NCBI GenBank assembly: GCA_911728455.2
Contig: OU452225.1
Span: 10,390,106 to 10,454,105, forward strand
DNA: 64,000 bases
Reading direction: 5' to 3'
DNA from: Marthasterias glacialis
Taxonomy: Eukaryota > Echinodermata > Asteroidea > Forcipulatida > Asteriidae
Under the pieces are notes generated by a model. The model ran no database searches and had not been told where the DNA came from. It worked only from the letters and a program-made list of their open reading frames with translations. Positions 1-10,450 of the stretch are shown piece after piece. Position 1 is the stretch's first letter. Every line of letters begins with the position of its first letter. Both the position numbers and the translations under genes were made by a program.

Positions 1-7
1 GGACCAA

Positions 8-750
8 GTGGCTCGATTTCACAAAGCACCAAGATACATCTTAAGATGCATTGTCAATATTTCAACAGTGATTTGTATTTTGACATCACATTTTACTTAG
101 CAATATTATTTGCTTTTTCAAGCCTAATACTTTAGTTCATTCTGTTCATTAAGTTACCCTGTGCATGTATATTTCATCACTTTGTTAATGACACTCTCTA
201 AAATGTAAAAGAGTGAAAAAACACTCGTTTTGTTTGCCATACACAATTTTTGCAAAGAGCTGTCATATGGCGGACAACTCTTTTTAGAGTGAAAGATGAG
301 TATTTTCAACTTGAATCAGAGTGAAGTTCGCTCCAATTTCACTCAAAAAGCGTGATGCACAGTGAGTTTCACTCTGAAAAGAGCCGAAATGACACCTCTC
401 GGGTGAAAGAGTGAAAAACCACGCTTTTTGTCCACCATACCACTCTTGCAAGGAGCCATATGGCGGACAACTCTTTTTAGAGTGAAAAACATGTATTTTC
501 ACTAGATTCAGAGTGAAATTCACTCCACTTTCACTCAAAAAAAGTGGTGAAGAGTGACTTTCACTCTCAAAAGAGCCAAACTGACTCCACTCTGGCGAGC
601 GAGTGAAATTTTCACACTTTTACATTTAGAGAGTGAATTTTTCACTCTTTTACATTTAGAGAGCAGTTTGGAAATAAATGTAAACTGAATAATTATAAGT
701 TTGAAATACGGTTAAGATTAATCTCATCTCTTTGTGAAATCGGCTCCTGC
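8..750. mobile_element. Palindromic MITE interrupted by a second fold-back element
   Basis: The outer element starts with GGCTCGATTTCACAAAGCAC and ends with CTCTTTGTGAAATCGGCTCC, an inverted pair. An uninterrupted relative lies at 26656-26808 (ACAAAGC ... CTTTGTGAAATTG). The inner element at 194-663 has its own inverted ends, so it was inserted later. Confidence 0.6.
194..663. mobile_element. Fold-back MITE, CTCTCTAAATGTAAAAGAGTG family
   Basis: The ends are CTCTCTAAAATGTAAAAGAG and CTCTTTTACATTTAGAGAG in inverted orientation. The interior repeats the words GAGTGAAA and TTTCACTC many times and contains the motif ATATGGCGGACAACTC. The 47146-47529 element belongs to the same family, and a fragment sits at 3665-3800. 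No coding capacity was seen. Confidence 0.7.
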
Positions 751-880
751 ATGTCCCAACGTTCGAATACGTGAGATTACTTGTAAATAGTGAGTTCAAC
801 CTGGTTGTGTTATTTTATTTGGATCATTTTCATGAAAGTTTTCCCTCACACCGATCGATTTATTTATTACACACTCCCAG

Positions 881-1400
881 GGCTGCTTGTCTGAGGCTAA
901 ACTCGACATCGTCATGCAAGCCTATCACAAACTGGACAAAGACGGCAGCGGCATCATCGACATGGACGACTTGAAAGACGGCTACGACTTCAAGAACGCC
1001 CGCGCACGCAATACCATGACAAACGAAGAAGCTGCCCAACGGTTTTTGTTGATGTTCGATAAAGACAACGATAAAAAGGTAAGATATCCGCGGTTATCTT
1101 AGCATAAATATGCACTAAACAAATTAGGAGAGGACACAGAAATACTAAAGTTATAGCTTGTTCGGAGAAGCAACACTGCAAAAAAGCCTCTAAAAAGTTG
1201 TCCTAATAGTATGAGATGTTTTGTTTTATACAGAAAAATATAGAGAGTATACCAATTGCTATTTTTAAAAGAAATGTGAAGATTTCATTTTGATGCTTTT
1301 TCAGGTTACCAAGGAGGAATTTCTGAATTATTATGCTGGGATGGCTCGTGCCTCGGATGCTAAATTCATCAAGATGGTTAAAGATACATGGAAGCTATAA
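881..1400 (+). CDS. Calcyphosin-like EF-hand protein, 3' part (last two coding exons)
   Basis: Two spliced exons, 881-1078 and 1305-1400 (stop TAA 1398-1400). The acceptor at 879-880 follows a pyrimidine-rich run, the donor is AAG|GTAAGA, the second acceptor is TTTTTCAG, and the intron is phase 0. The joined peptide carries two EF-hand loops. Loop 1 is DKDGSGIIDMDD, with Asp at position 12. Loop 2, DKDNDKKVTKEE, is split by the intron, ends in Glu and has Lys where Gly is usual at position 6. The ending NYYAGMARASDAKF...DTWKL closely resembles the C-terminus of calcyphosin and calcyphosin-like proteins (NYYAGVSAS...AWKL). Calcyphosins are cytosolic Ca2+-binding proteins, often linked to cilia and secretory cells. 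The first EF-hand pair is missing, so the 5' exons must lie upstream of the window; bases 1-880 are repeat. CAPS and CAPSL cannot be told apart from this fragment. Confidence 0.85.
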
Positions 1401-1714
1401 TGACGCAGCGAGGACTCCAGAAAGATACTTTGGGTAAACTGAAGACAAGGTAAAAGGAGTGTGCGATCTGATACAATAATACATAAATTTTGCAATTTTT
1501 ATTTCAAGATCATTTTAGCTTTGGGTCTAGCTACGTGAACAACTCTCTTACGATTAATTGTTGACGTTATGTACATGTACTGAGAAATGAAAAGAAAATG
1601 GTCGCAAAAGTTTTGAAGCATTTTGTTTTGTCACTGTGCGAAAACAAAGTTTATTGTCCGGACGTTTTCATTTTCTCCCTTCATTTCCCCAAGCATCGAC
1701 ACAATTATTTGAAT

Positions 1715-1830
1715 GATTTAAGACATCTGCTCCGGAGTGACGGGGTCCTGGGTTCGAATCCCATCGAGTTGCTTGATGTGGACTCCCCGCAGGACTCAGA
1801 GTAAAGAGTGCTTATATCTCACATCGCATC
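1715..1830 (+). mobile_element. tRNA-derived SINE (family B)
   Basis: A B-box-like word, GGGTTCGAATCCCATCG, is followed by a tail GACTCCCCGCAGGACTCAGA and GTAAAGAGTGCTTATATCTCACA. The same tail pattern follows the B box of the copy at 61815-61950, which marks a SINE family and not a tRNA gene. No tRNA cloverleaf can be drawn. Confidence 0.6.
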
Positions 1831-3360
1831 GGATTTAATAAGGGTAAAACCAAACACTGATAATAACAATTTTTGAGTGATACGAATGTACTCAAAACTA
1901 TATATTTTGAGAAAGATTTCCCCCTCATGAAAACAGGAAATGCCCAAAATATCAGATAAGGTTTGAGGTGTGGGTCACATGAGCTAGAACCATAGTTTAA
2001 TTGATAATGATATGCTTTTTAAAGATTTCATTAAGCTTGGAGCACACGAGATCGCATCGTAAATTCAGGATCATTGTGGCCAAGTTGAAATGAAATGGGG
2101 CGAAATAACGCGTTTGCTCTGAAAAAAACCCCCATAACAATTAATGATTTATTGCATATCCAACCATTTTTTTAATGATAAACCTGACTAATGCATTTAC
2201 ATTTATTATATCTTAACGTTTAAAAAAAATTAAAAAAAAATTGTTTAAGAATTATTAATATTATGAAATCATTCTTTTTAAAAAGCGACTGAAATTTGAA
2301 GAAATGTAGAAAATAACCGATTGAAATGCAGAAATGGAAGAACAAAATAATTTATTAAAAACTAAACTCATAACCAAATCACTATGAATTTGATTGAATA
2401 TTGTCAAAAAGTAACATATAGATGCTTCAAAAGTATGTCAATATTTAAGTTAATCTGTGCATGCTTAATTTGGTATGTAGCAAAAACCCGCGAAACAGCG
2501 TGAGCGACTAACAATATTTTAAGGACTTTGTTATGGCGTTAGGGCGGGGGTATGAAACGCTGTAAACAATATCACTTCACTTTAAAAGACAAGGGTTGTT
2601 CTTAACATTAATAAAAAAAAATGTATATAAATTCATCATTTTCATTATGAACTTAGTCTGCCTCGATTCCAAGGAATTTTACTTTGTATTTTTTAACAAG
2701 TCATTCAGACTCCACGTCGATAATGGAGCTTCAAAAGTAGCGTTCCAAAAGCTAAGATTTAACTTTTAAAATAGTGTAAATTCAACTCTTCAATTGAGTT
2801 ACATTTAACTCTCTCGAAGTGTTTTCACTGACCGAACTCTTTAAGTGAGTTGATTTAACACTTTGGTTTTTGGAGTGTACTTTGTGAGTTTCAGCTCGAT
2901 GTTATTCAAATTAGCTGTAGATTATAATTAATATGCAAATTGTGCTTATTACTATACAAATTCACAAACCAAAACGCATTGTTGTCGCTTTTTTTGTTTT
3001 TAAATTAACGCGGCTTTTCCATCAAATTTTATCTAATTTGCAATGAGCAACCTTCTTTTGACCTCTAGCCGAGGGTGCCCTACTCAAACCACGTAGTGTG
3101 TTTAAGGTCTATTGCGGAACAGTTCACAAATCCAACGATGTTTAATTACAAAACTCTTTATTATGGTGGTTATAAATGGGGCAATAAAATTATAGGCATT
3201 GGTCTGCACATTTAATGGAATGTAAATGCAATGGTGTATTTATCTTTATAATTGGGATTGTAATTTTTGTCAAATCAAATGCTGCAACATCGTTGTATGT
3301 GCAGAATAAAAAATGTAAAACGAATAACGTGTTTTTTAGCAGATTTTCTTCATAAAGTTA
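1831..3360. other. Intergenic, no gene seen
   Basis: AT-rich DNA with only short chance ORFs. Bases 2755-2885 hold a small inverted repeat (AACTCTTCAATTGAGTT inside AGTGTAAATTC ... GGAGTGTA) that looks like another short fold-back element. Confidence 0.4.
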
Positions 3361-3600
3361 AGTTTGAGGGTTAGAGTTTGGGCTGGGTTATGATAAGGGG
3401 TTTAATAGTTTGGTATAACCCTGCGTTCACCCTAACTCCAACAGCAGTATCCCAATCAAACCCTAACCCTTACCCTATCCCTCACCCTTACCATAACCCA
3501 AACTCTATCCCTATCCCCAACGGCAGTATCCCAATCCAAACCCTAACCCTAATCCCAACAGCAGTTTTTTATCCCAAACTGAACCCTATCCTGTTGGTAA
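3361..3600. repeat. Degenerate telomere-like tract (CCCTAA-type)
   Basis: Many CCCTAACCC, CCCTTACCC and CCCTATCCC words with interruptions such as CAACAGCAGTATCCCAATC. The tract resumes at about 3825-3900 after a fold-back fragment at 3660-3800. It is an imperfect interstitial array; the ORF across it is a by-product of the repeat. Confidence 0.65.
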
Positions 3601-3824
3601 GTAATGACAGTTTAGAGCCTGAAGAACAGTGTAAACGAATGGTAATACATAAAATCCCTATGTAGGCCTACATGAGTGAAATTGGAGTCAACTTTACTGA
3701 GGTTCAAGTTGAAATACCCGTCTTTCACTGAAGAGTTGTCCGCCATGGGTCTTTGCAAGAGTGGAGTTGGCGGACAAAGCCAGTGGTTTTCACTTTTACC
3801 CAACCCCTTACACCCACAAGCCTA

Positions 3825-3900
3825 GGCCCAATCATTACCCTAACCCTTTATCGTAACCCTAAACTTATTCTCAGCTCCAACCCTAACCCCATCACCTTAT
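3825..3900. repeat. Second block of degenerate CCCTAA repeats
   Basis: ACCCTAACCC words continue here on the same strand as in 3361-3600. The ACTCTTT-type fold-back fragment at about 3660-3800 separates the two blocks, suggesting one tract split by an insertion. Confidence 0.55.
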
Positions 3901-4539
3901 CCCACACACAGAAACGGTACAAAGCGAAAACAAACCAACACAAACTTGAGACTCGCATCTTATTTTTTTTATCTACAGACATTTAATAGTGCTCCTTTTA
4001 AAATGGCTTTCTCAGCCACCATCCATTTTAAATAATATTTTAGGCCATAAAACTTACTACCATTGGACTGTGTTTATCATTCGCAGAATGATGTCAAATA
4101 AATTATGCTTAATACTAACAAACTCCATCAGCTTACCCGCAAATTTTCAGCGTGGATCATCAATCATCAAAATTAGTTGAGTCTTTTTTTTATATTTTTG
4201 AATGAAAGATTTTGACGGACGCCGAGTACACTTTAACAAGCATACAAACCGTAGCTATCAATGAACTGTGTACAAAACTCTAACTTGACCAGTTTAATAA
4301 AAACATGTTTTGAATGTTTGTGCGGTCATTGTGCACCCACTTTTTTCTACAACCTTACTTCAGCCCCATAATTTCTGACCCAGAATGTAATAAAGTAGCC
4401 TTTTTTTCCCAACGTACAAAGAAAACAGATGGCAGCCATGACATCAAACAGACATGTATAGTACATGTATAGAGTTTGCCATCCGATATTGTTTTATAAT
4501 ATTGGATGACAAAAGTCTACACTAGTATTTTGTGTTTAA

Positions 4540-4860
4540 AGGGGGGTTTGCACAACATTTTGGATTTACACATAATCTACACGGTAGAAAGATGATCATG
4601 GTGGAAAAACTTTCCTTGAAGTATTTGTACCTGAAATGCTATATAGTTAAACAAAAAATTAGTAAAACAGTTAGTTTGGATCTCGCGAGTCGAAAACTCA
4701 ATGTTTGAAAGCATAAAATGGTTTTCACTATTTTCTTGTGACTGATGACCGATTGAGGTTAAACTTTCACAGGTTTATTTCATTCATGTTGGGTCACAGA
4801 AAGTGCGGACACTAGTCTTTGATAATTACCAATGTTGGCCGCATGTTTAAAAGAAGCTAG
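4540..4860 (+). repeat. Dispersed repeat, copy 1
   Basis: Shares ordered words with 40560-40890 on the other strand: GTGGAAAAACTTTCCTTGAA, CTCGCGAG, TTTTCACTATTTTCTTGTGAC, GAGGTTAAACTTTCACAGGTTT. Part of the same family recurs at 24025-24150 and 51740-51830. No ORF of note; probably a non-autonomous element. Confidence 0.6.
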
Positions 4861-5414
4861 TTGTCAGACTGACCACAAGAGAAAAAAACATTCCAGCTCT
4901 TTTCTACTTTTATTAGAAACAATTTTTGGTCTTTTATCCCATACAGTTATGTAGAAAAAACTAACATTTGGTTGAAATAGAGTTAGTCGAGTCAGCTATT
5001 TCCAGTCCCGTGACCTAACAGGGTTTTCCCCTGATGCTTTGAACTCTGACCTTTGACCAGGGCTGAATTTCTTGAGCAGAGAGTATAGCTGGACAGCTTG
5101 GCCTGATTTCATCGGGCAGCTCGGCACAGAATTCAGCACTTACAGCCACAGAGTTCTGAACTTGGACCCACAGATCACTCATGGCTCTGCTTACTGTAAG
5201 CGGGAAACCACTGCTTATGGTAACAGAAGCATCAATGCTTAGTGTAAGTATATTTGGCACACAGCAAGGAATCTTGCAAGTGGGCGTGTGCAGTTCACAC
5301 TACTAAGCACTGTGAATGACACTATCCCTGTAAATGGAGAGAAGCGTGACAGTAAACGCAGAATCCAGTAGTGAGCTGAGCCATGAAATTGAACCTAGTC
5401 TTACTTGGGTGTGT

Positions 5415-5545
5415 CCGAATCAAACAACTCTGGCTACAGCTCTAACCGTTGGCAGCAGCGACAACATTAAAGAAAGACTTTCAGCGATCCGGCCATAGAC
5501 ACGCCCAGTCCTAGCCACAGCCAAAGCCGTTAACACGGACATGGC
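5415..5545 (-). repeat. Dispersed repeat with GTCTATGGCCGGAT core
   Basis: The reverse complement reads GTGTCTATGGCCGGATCGC, then GAAAG, and ends TTGATTCGGACAC. This matches 48945-49075 on the plus strand (GCGTCTATGGCCGGATTGCC ... TTCGGACAC). A shorter relative lies at 53165-53225. Confidence 0.55.
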
Positions 5546-5649
5546 CTTGCTGGGAAACAATTTGCAGGAAACCAGTCACAAGCGATGTGCATTACACAGT
5601 AGTTTGGCTGGTAACAATTTCAGCTGTAGCAAGACTCTTCTGTGCTTAG

Positions 5650-7175
5650 CATTTTTTGATGTTCGACAGCTTTATGAAATTGGGCCCAGCCTGAAATTGG
5701 GCCTTGAAAACGCCAAGCCAAAGCTTGCCAGGGCTTGCCAATGAAATGGGCACACCTCGTCATCTTCAGAGGCCATCAAGAAACCAGACCGAGGCTGGAA
5801 GGGCAAACGAGTCTGGCGCCTTTTTGGTTCAATGAGAATCAGTGCTAGTTGTTGCTCACGCTATACACATGAAACATGATCAAGATGGTAGCAGCATGAT
5901 AATGATCTGTTCAGCAGTTTTAGGTCAACGGTCACAATTCTATGCACTGAAATATTCAGGGAGAGTGTAACCTTAAAGACTTCACCTTTAAGGCATCCTG
6001 CTGCCAAACGCCTCAAACCAAACTTTCAGCGGACAAAACAGTCTCTTCATAAATAATCAACGAGTTAAATATTTTTTATGTTGACATAACTTATTATAAT
6101 TATTACACTCTAAAAAAAAAAAAAAAAAAAAAACTAAAAAAGAAGAAGACGAAAAATGGGAGTTACTCTATACATAAAAGATGGGTTCTTCTGTTGAAAA
6201 ACATGTTAACTAATTTTGATGTGATGGAAGATTACGAGATAATTTGAGCAAAGTTTCAACCAGAATAGAAAAAGCCGAGTGACGCTGTGAAGACCCGGCA
6301 CTCTTGAGCCAACCCGTCCTTTGAATTGACTATTGAAGTCTTGCAGGTGATCAAACATTTCAACATCTTAAAGTGAGTCATTCTATTTCCTTCACACCAA
6401 TAATCTCATGCAAGCTTCCAAAATGAAGATCAGAAACTTACAAAGTCATTAGGTTAATTAAAAAACAATCAATAATACTGAAGATGATGTATTTTTTTAT
6501 GGAGAACACAAAACATGGGTCCATATGCATAGAGCTGCTTAAGCACAAAAAGAAGCTGCGCACAAAACATTTATGCTTACCAGGATAAGGTTACCAGCCG
6601 AAATACCATGTCACATGTTCACCATCTGTGCTGGGGCCAATTTCATAGAGCAGCTTAAGCGAAAAATATTGCTTGCAACAAATTTCTGATAAGCGTCATT
6701 TAGCAGGGAACCAGTCACAAATTGTACATATGAAATGGTATTTTGGCAGGTAACCTATTTCTGGTAATCAAAATTGTTGCTGTGCTTATTTAAGGAAACA
6801 GAATGGTAAATGTGGTATAGAACAAGAAGGGCCCAAGTTCATGGAGCTGCTTCAGCACAAAAAGTAGCTAAGCACAAAACAATGATGCTTACCAGAGTAA
6901 GGTTACCAGCTAACGCAACATGTCACATGTACCATCAGTGACTGGTATCCTGCTCATTCTTGCTAAGAAACTGTTTAGCGATATGTTCTGCTCAAGCAGA
7001 GCTATGAAAACAAGTAGCTTAGCACAAAAAGATGCTAACCGGAGTAAGGTTACCAGCTAAAACAACATGACACGTGTACCATCTGTGACTGGTAACCTGC
7101 TCATTTTTGCTTAGCGGCAAACTGTTCGGTAGTATTTTCTGCTGAAGCGGGGCTATGAAACTGAGCTGTTAGGAA
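5650..7175. mobile_element. Cluster of palindromic GGGCCCAATTTCATAGAGC elements
   Basis: Several partial copies: about 5665-5700, 6510-6670, 6640-6830, 6830-7010 and 7010-7165. Each pairs a start such as ATTTCATAGAGCAGCTTAAGC with an end such as GAAACTGAGCTG, and holds the internal words GCTTACCAG, AAGGTTACCAGC and ACTGGTAACCTGCT. The sequence around 6060-6140 ends in a poly-A run. Confidence 0.6.
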
Positions 7176-7429
7176 AGCTGAATGGTGGGTGTTAGTGGAC
7201 GCTAGATGGATGGGAGGACTGCTTGGTGGGGGGGGGGGGGAATGGGGGAAGGGGGTTGGGTGCACTATTATGTGATATTTACATGTGAACATTTAGCACC
7301 ATGAGAACGTGAAGTGGAAAATGCACTTGGTAATATTTTCCAGAGAGTTGATCAACCATTCAACTGAACAGGGTGTGTATTGTAGCACAGGACTGACAGT
7401 GTACCTGATATCATATGGCAGACTGGCAG

Positions 7430-7725
7430 ACTAGTCTGCCCAATCATTCAAAACCACTGAGAATGGATGATATTGAATGGTCAGACAGTAGGAGGGCTGA
7501 CTGTGTCCTGTGTAGATGCATTCACTACATGATACCATATTGCAAGCAATCTATCATTCAAACCCACATTGGTTGAATTGAGTGGTTCGACAGTAGGAGG
7601 GTTGACAGTGTACTGTTTAGATGCATTCACCGCATGATATCATAATGCAGGCTGGCATAGTTTATCTTTCATTCAAAACCACAATGGATGATATTGAATG
7701 GTCAGACAGTAGGAGGGTTAGTAGC
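7430..7725 (+). repeat. Minisatellite, 105-115 bp unit (array 1)
   Basis: The motif GACAGTAGGAGGG recurs at 7484, 7589 and 7704, giving periods of 105 and 115 bases. Each unit holds GGATGATATTGAATGGTCA and TAGATGCATTCAC. The same unit makes the array at 17330-17990 in inverted orientation, and a lone piece lies at 16340-16385. Confidence 0.85.
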
Positions 7726-10028
7726 CGGTAGTTAGCAGAAAAATGTTTTGCAGAAATGTTGAAATAAGGGAGTTTTATACCTTAGCTTAGAAGAAAAAAA
7801 TAAATTGTTCATCAAATCGAAGTTTCTTTGAAAATCTCAGGAAAGCCACCGCAGATTATGCGCAGCACACAGCGTTGAAAATGACCAGCGGCCAGTTTCA
7901 TCAAAGAAAATATTCATGAACAAATTAAATAAGTAAAGCAATGCATTGGCAGGGAATTTGCTGGAATTTCATCTTTAAGAGGGCAAGGCCGTTTTCATTT
8001 CTCAAAGGGGCACTTCCATTGGAAAACTTTGAAGTGTATGGGAAACTTTTGACAGGGCACCAAGGCAGAGACCAGGGGCAACAGAAGGCATGGCCTCCGT
8101 GTAATTCCAGGTCCGGATTTTGTTGCCCAGTGACATTTCAAAATTATTTTTCATTGTTGTTTACAAATTATCAATCCGATCTTTCAAATTTAAAAAACCC
8201 TCCACAGTTTTGACACGTTGACTGCAGACTACAGTAGTCAGACCAACCTGCATCGTTAACAATGCATGATGGATGCAATGCTTGGATCGCCTGACAGCTT
8301 TTGTAACCAGAGTAACCGGGTCTGATGTTCAGACATACAAAACTACATGATATAAATTGACGGCTCCGATCCCTGAATAAATTAAGCGGTCATGCCCACA
8401 CGGCTTGGTAGAGATCACAGCGCTTTCTGTGACAGGGCTGTCAGCAGAAAGCGTATTGAAATACACACTTCAGGTGTGACTGAACAACGAGTTCTGGGAA
8501 AAGCAGTGGTGAAACTCCATGCTAAAACCAGGCACAAAAACTCAAAACTGGGTTTATTTGCTCATCAAACAGATGTGAATAAGGGATGAATGCAAAATTA
8601 AACAAACAGTAACTCAAGGTAAGTATCTTGGTTTTATGGGTTTTTCGAGGAAAAAAGGTAGTGGGTCTATAATGAGCTGATTATCTACGGGTCAATGGAT
8701 TCAGAATTGATTCCTGGAGCAGTGTTTATAAACGCTCAGTGTAGAATGATTGCTAATCCTTTCATCCTATAATTACACAGCTCCAACAATGTAAGGACAG
8801 TCTTTTGTTATGACCAAGTTGGTCCAATCAAGCTGAATGTTTTTTATGGCCCGCCTGTGCCAAGTTGACCTTAAGGTCTGGAAGACTATTCATAGCTTCA
8901 TTGTTCGTATGCAAGTTTGTTTTACCTCGGGAAAACCCCTGTAAAACCTAGACACTTACCCCGAGTTACCGCTTGTTTAATTTCGCATTCATCCCTAAGA
9001 GCTTTCAAATAACACCTAATTAGGGCCTATAAGTCAAGTATTTCTAAACATATAGAATGTTGAAGACATCACATCACATTGAGATCGTGGCTGATTTTTC
9101 TATACTATGCCCGATATGTGGCAGAGGGAGGCCCCCAAATGTTCCCATTCTCTAACACACTCTTCCCATCTTGTACAGAAGCACACCCCCTAAAATCCTC
9201 AAAAGATTTCCAGAGATTTCCAGAACACAATGAAGACACAATAGGAGGGGGTTACACCCTGCCACATATCGTGCACCAAATGGATTTTTCAGTTGTCTTT
9301 GCTTTTAATGCCTCCTCACTATTTCCGAGAACTGCCTAGATTTGGCGTATGGGATCACAATTTGGGGTCCAGCATGGCCACAAAAGTTTTAACAGAAGGA
9401 AAAACGGCCGCCAAGATATGGTGTCTCTTTACATCTTGAATATTTCAACGAACAATAAGAATGGCAAATCCTGTTTCTGAGTTTGACATCATTCCACTGT
9501 AAAGCCCAGCTCACTTCACACAAACTGGCTACAACGATTGCCAGAAACCCACAGGAAAATGCATTGAGGTTGCTTGTCATTTTTTTTGAGGATTTATCAA
9601 TGGAATAAAAAGTTTTGGGTTCGCACATTTCACAAAAGGTCTCAAGGTCCTCTCAGAATTCTCAGTTCATATCAAAAGAAATGCCTTTGAATCGTAAAAG
9701 GAGCGATTTTTTGGGGTAAAATTTCACACAAACTTTGGAGCCGGACCTTGTCAAGACCTTGTGCGTACGGCAGATGCATTTGAGTGTGACGTAATGACTT
9801 ACCAACTGGTTAGGTTAGGTTACGTCTGAAATAAAAAAAAAAAACTACGGCAACAGTAATGCTGAAGTATAGAAAGATAAAGTAAGTTTAAGCCATAGAC
9901 GAGGCCAAAGCCCAAACTCACTGTGTTCCAATAGGATGTAACGTAACGATGTGGCTGCGGCTTCACAAGCAACATAAGAAAAGGCAGCTGCAGCAGCCCT
10001 AGCCTTAGCCGATGCTGCTGTTGTTGAT
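7726..10028. other. Region 3' of FAF1, no gene seen
   Basis: No ORF here has supporting splice sites or recognisable similarity. Bases 8000-8110 hold a copy of the GGGCACCAAGGC dispersed repeat, whose relatives are at 16965-17045, 24935-25070, 26960-27170 and 30360-30510. Bases 9850-10030 are rich in GCAGC and AGCC words. Confidence 0.35.
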
Positions 10029-10235
10029 GACATGGGCCCAACTTCCAAAGCTATGAAGCACAAGAAGTGGTCAGCACTCGGCACAGAAAAATCTTGCTTA
10101 GCAGAAATCCTTGCACAAATGGGTTACCAGTCAAAATCATGTCGTGTATTTTACAACACTCATGGCTGGTTCCCTGCTCTTAATGGCTTAGCAAAAAAGA
10201 AAAAACAGGTTAAGCAATATCTCTGAAATTGGTCT
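10029..10235. mobile_element. Palindromic GGGCCCAATTTCAT element
   Basis: Begins ATGGGCCCAACTTCCAAAGC, contains TTGCTTAGCAGAAAT and GGGTTACCAGTCA, and ends CTGAAATTGGTC. Same family as the copies at 19685, 29120 and 50390. The ORF across it is not a gene. Confidence 0.55.
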
Positions 10236-10320
10236 TCAGAATTAATTTATGGCATGATGTACGTTTTCTTAGCGGAACCTGACTAGTATAGTACCCTGAC
10301 TGTTTCCTTGGTTAAACGGG

Positions 10321-10326
10321 TTTATT
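10321..10326 (-). terminator. Candidate FAF1 poly(A) signal AATAAA
   Basis: AATAAA on the minus strand, 44 bases past the FAF1 stop codon. A 3' UTR that short is possible but unusual; other sites further downstream cannot be excluded. Confidence 0.35.
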
Positions 10327-10369
10327 GATGCCGATTTTTCGCTTGATGGTGATTGGTGGGATGGACTAC

Positions 10370-10450
10370 TTAACGTTCCTCGATGAACAGCGTCTCCTGT
10401 GGGCACAGGCCGAGCCCTTTGAACGACTCCGACGAATCTAACAATGTCAA
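10370..10450 (-). CDS. FAF1: FAF1 exon 16 (C-terminus and stop)
   Basis: LTLLDSSESFKGLGLCPQET then LFIEER and TAA; human VTQLDPNKSLLEVKLFPQET-LFLEAKE. Acceptor TTCTTTGCAG. Too short to stand out as an ORF; found by searching for the missing UBX end. Confidence 0.93.
   Translation of the reverse strand: MTLLDSSESFKGLGLCPQETLFIEER

Noticed and set aside
1735-1770. Possible tRNA genes at GGTTCGAATCC words (1750, 24714, 34869, 52990, 61870)
   Set aside because: No cloverleaf can be drawn, and the sequences continue into shared SINE bodies.
5015-5260. Minus-strand frame considered as the last FAF1 exon
   Set aside because: The true last exon was found at 10370-10450 with CPQETLFIEER and the right phase.
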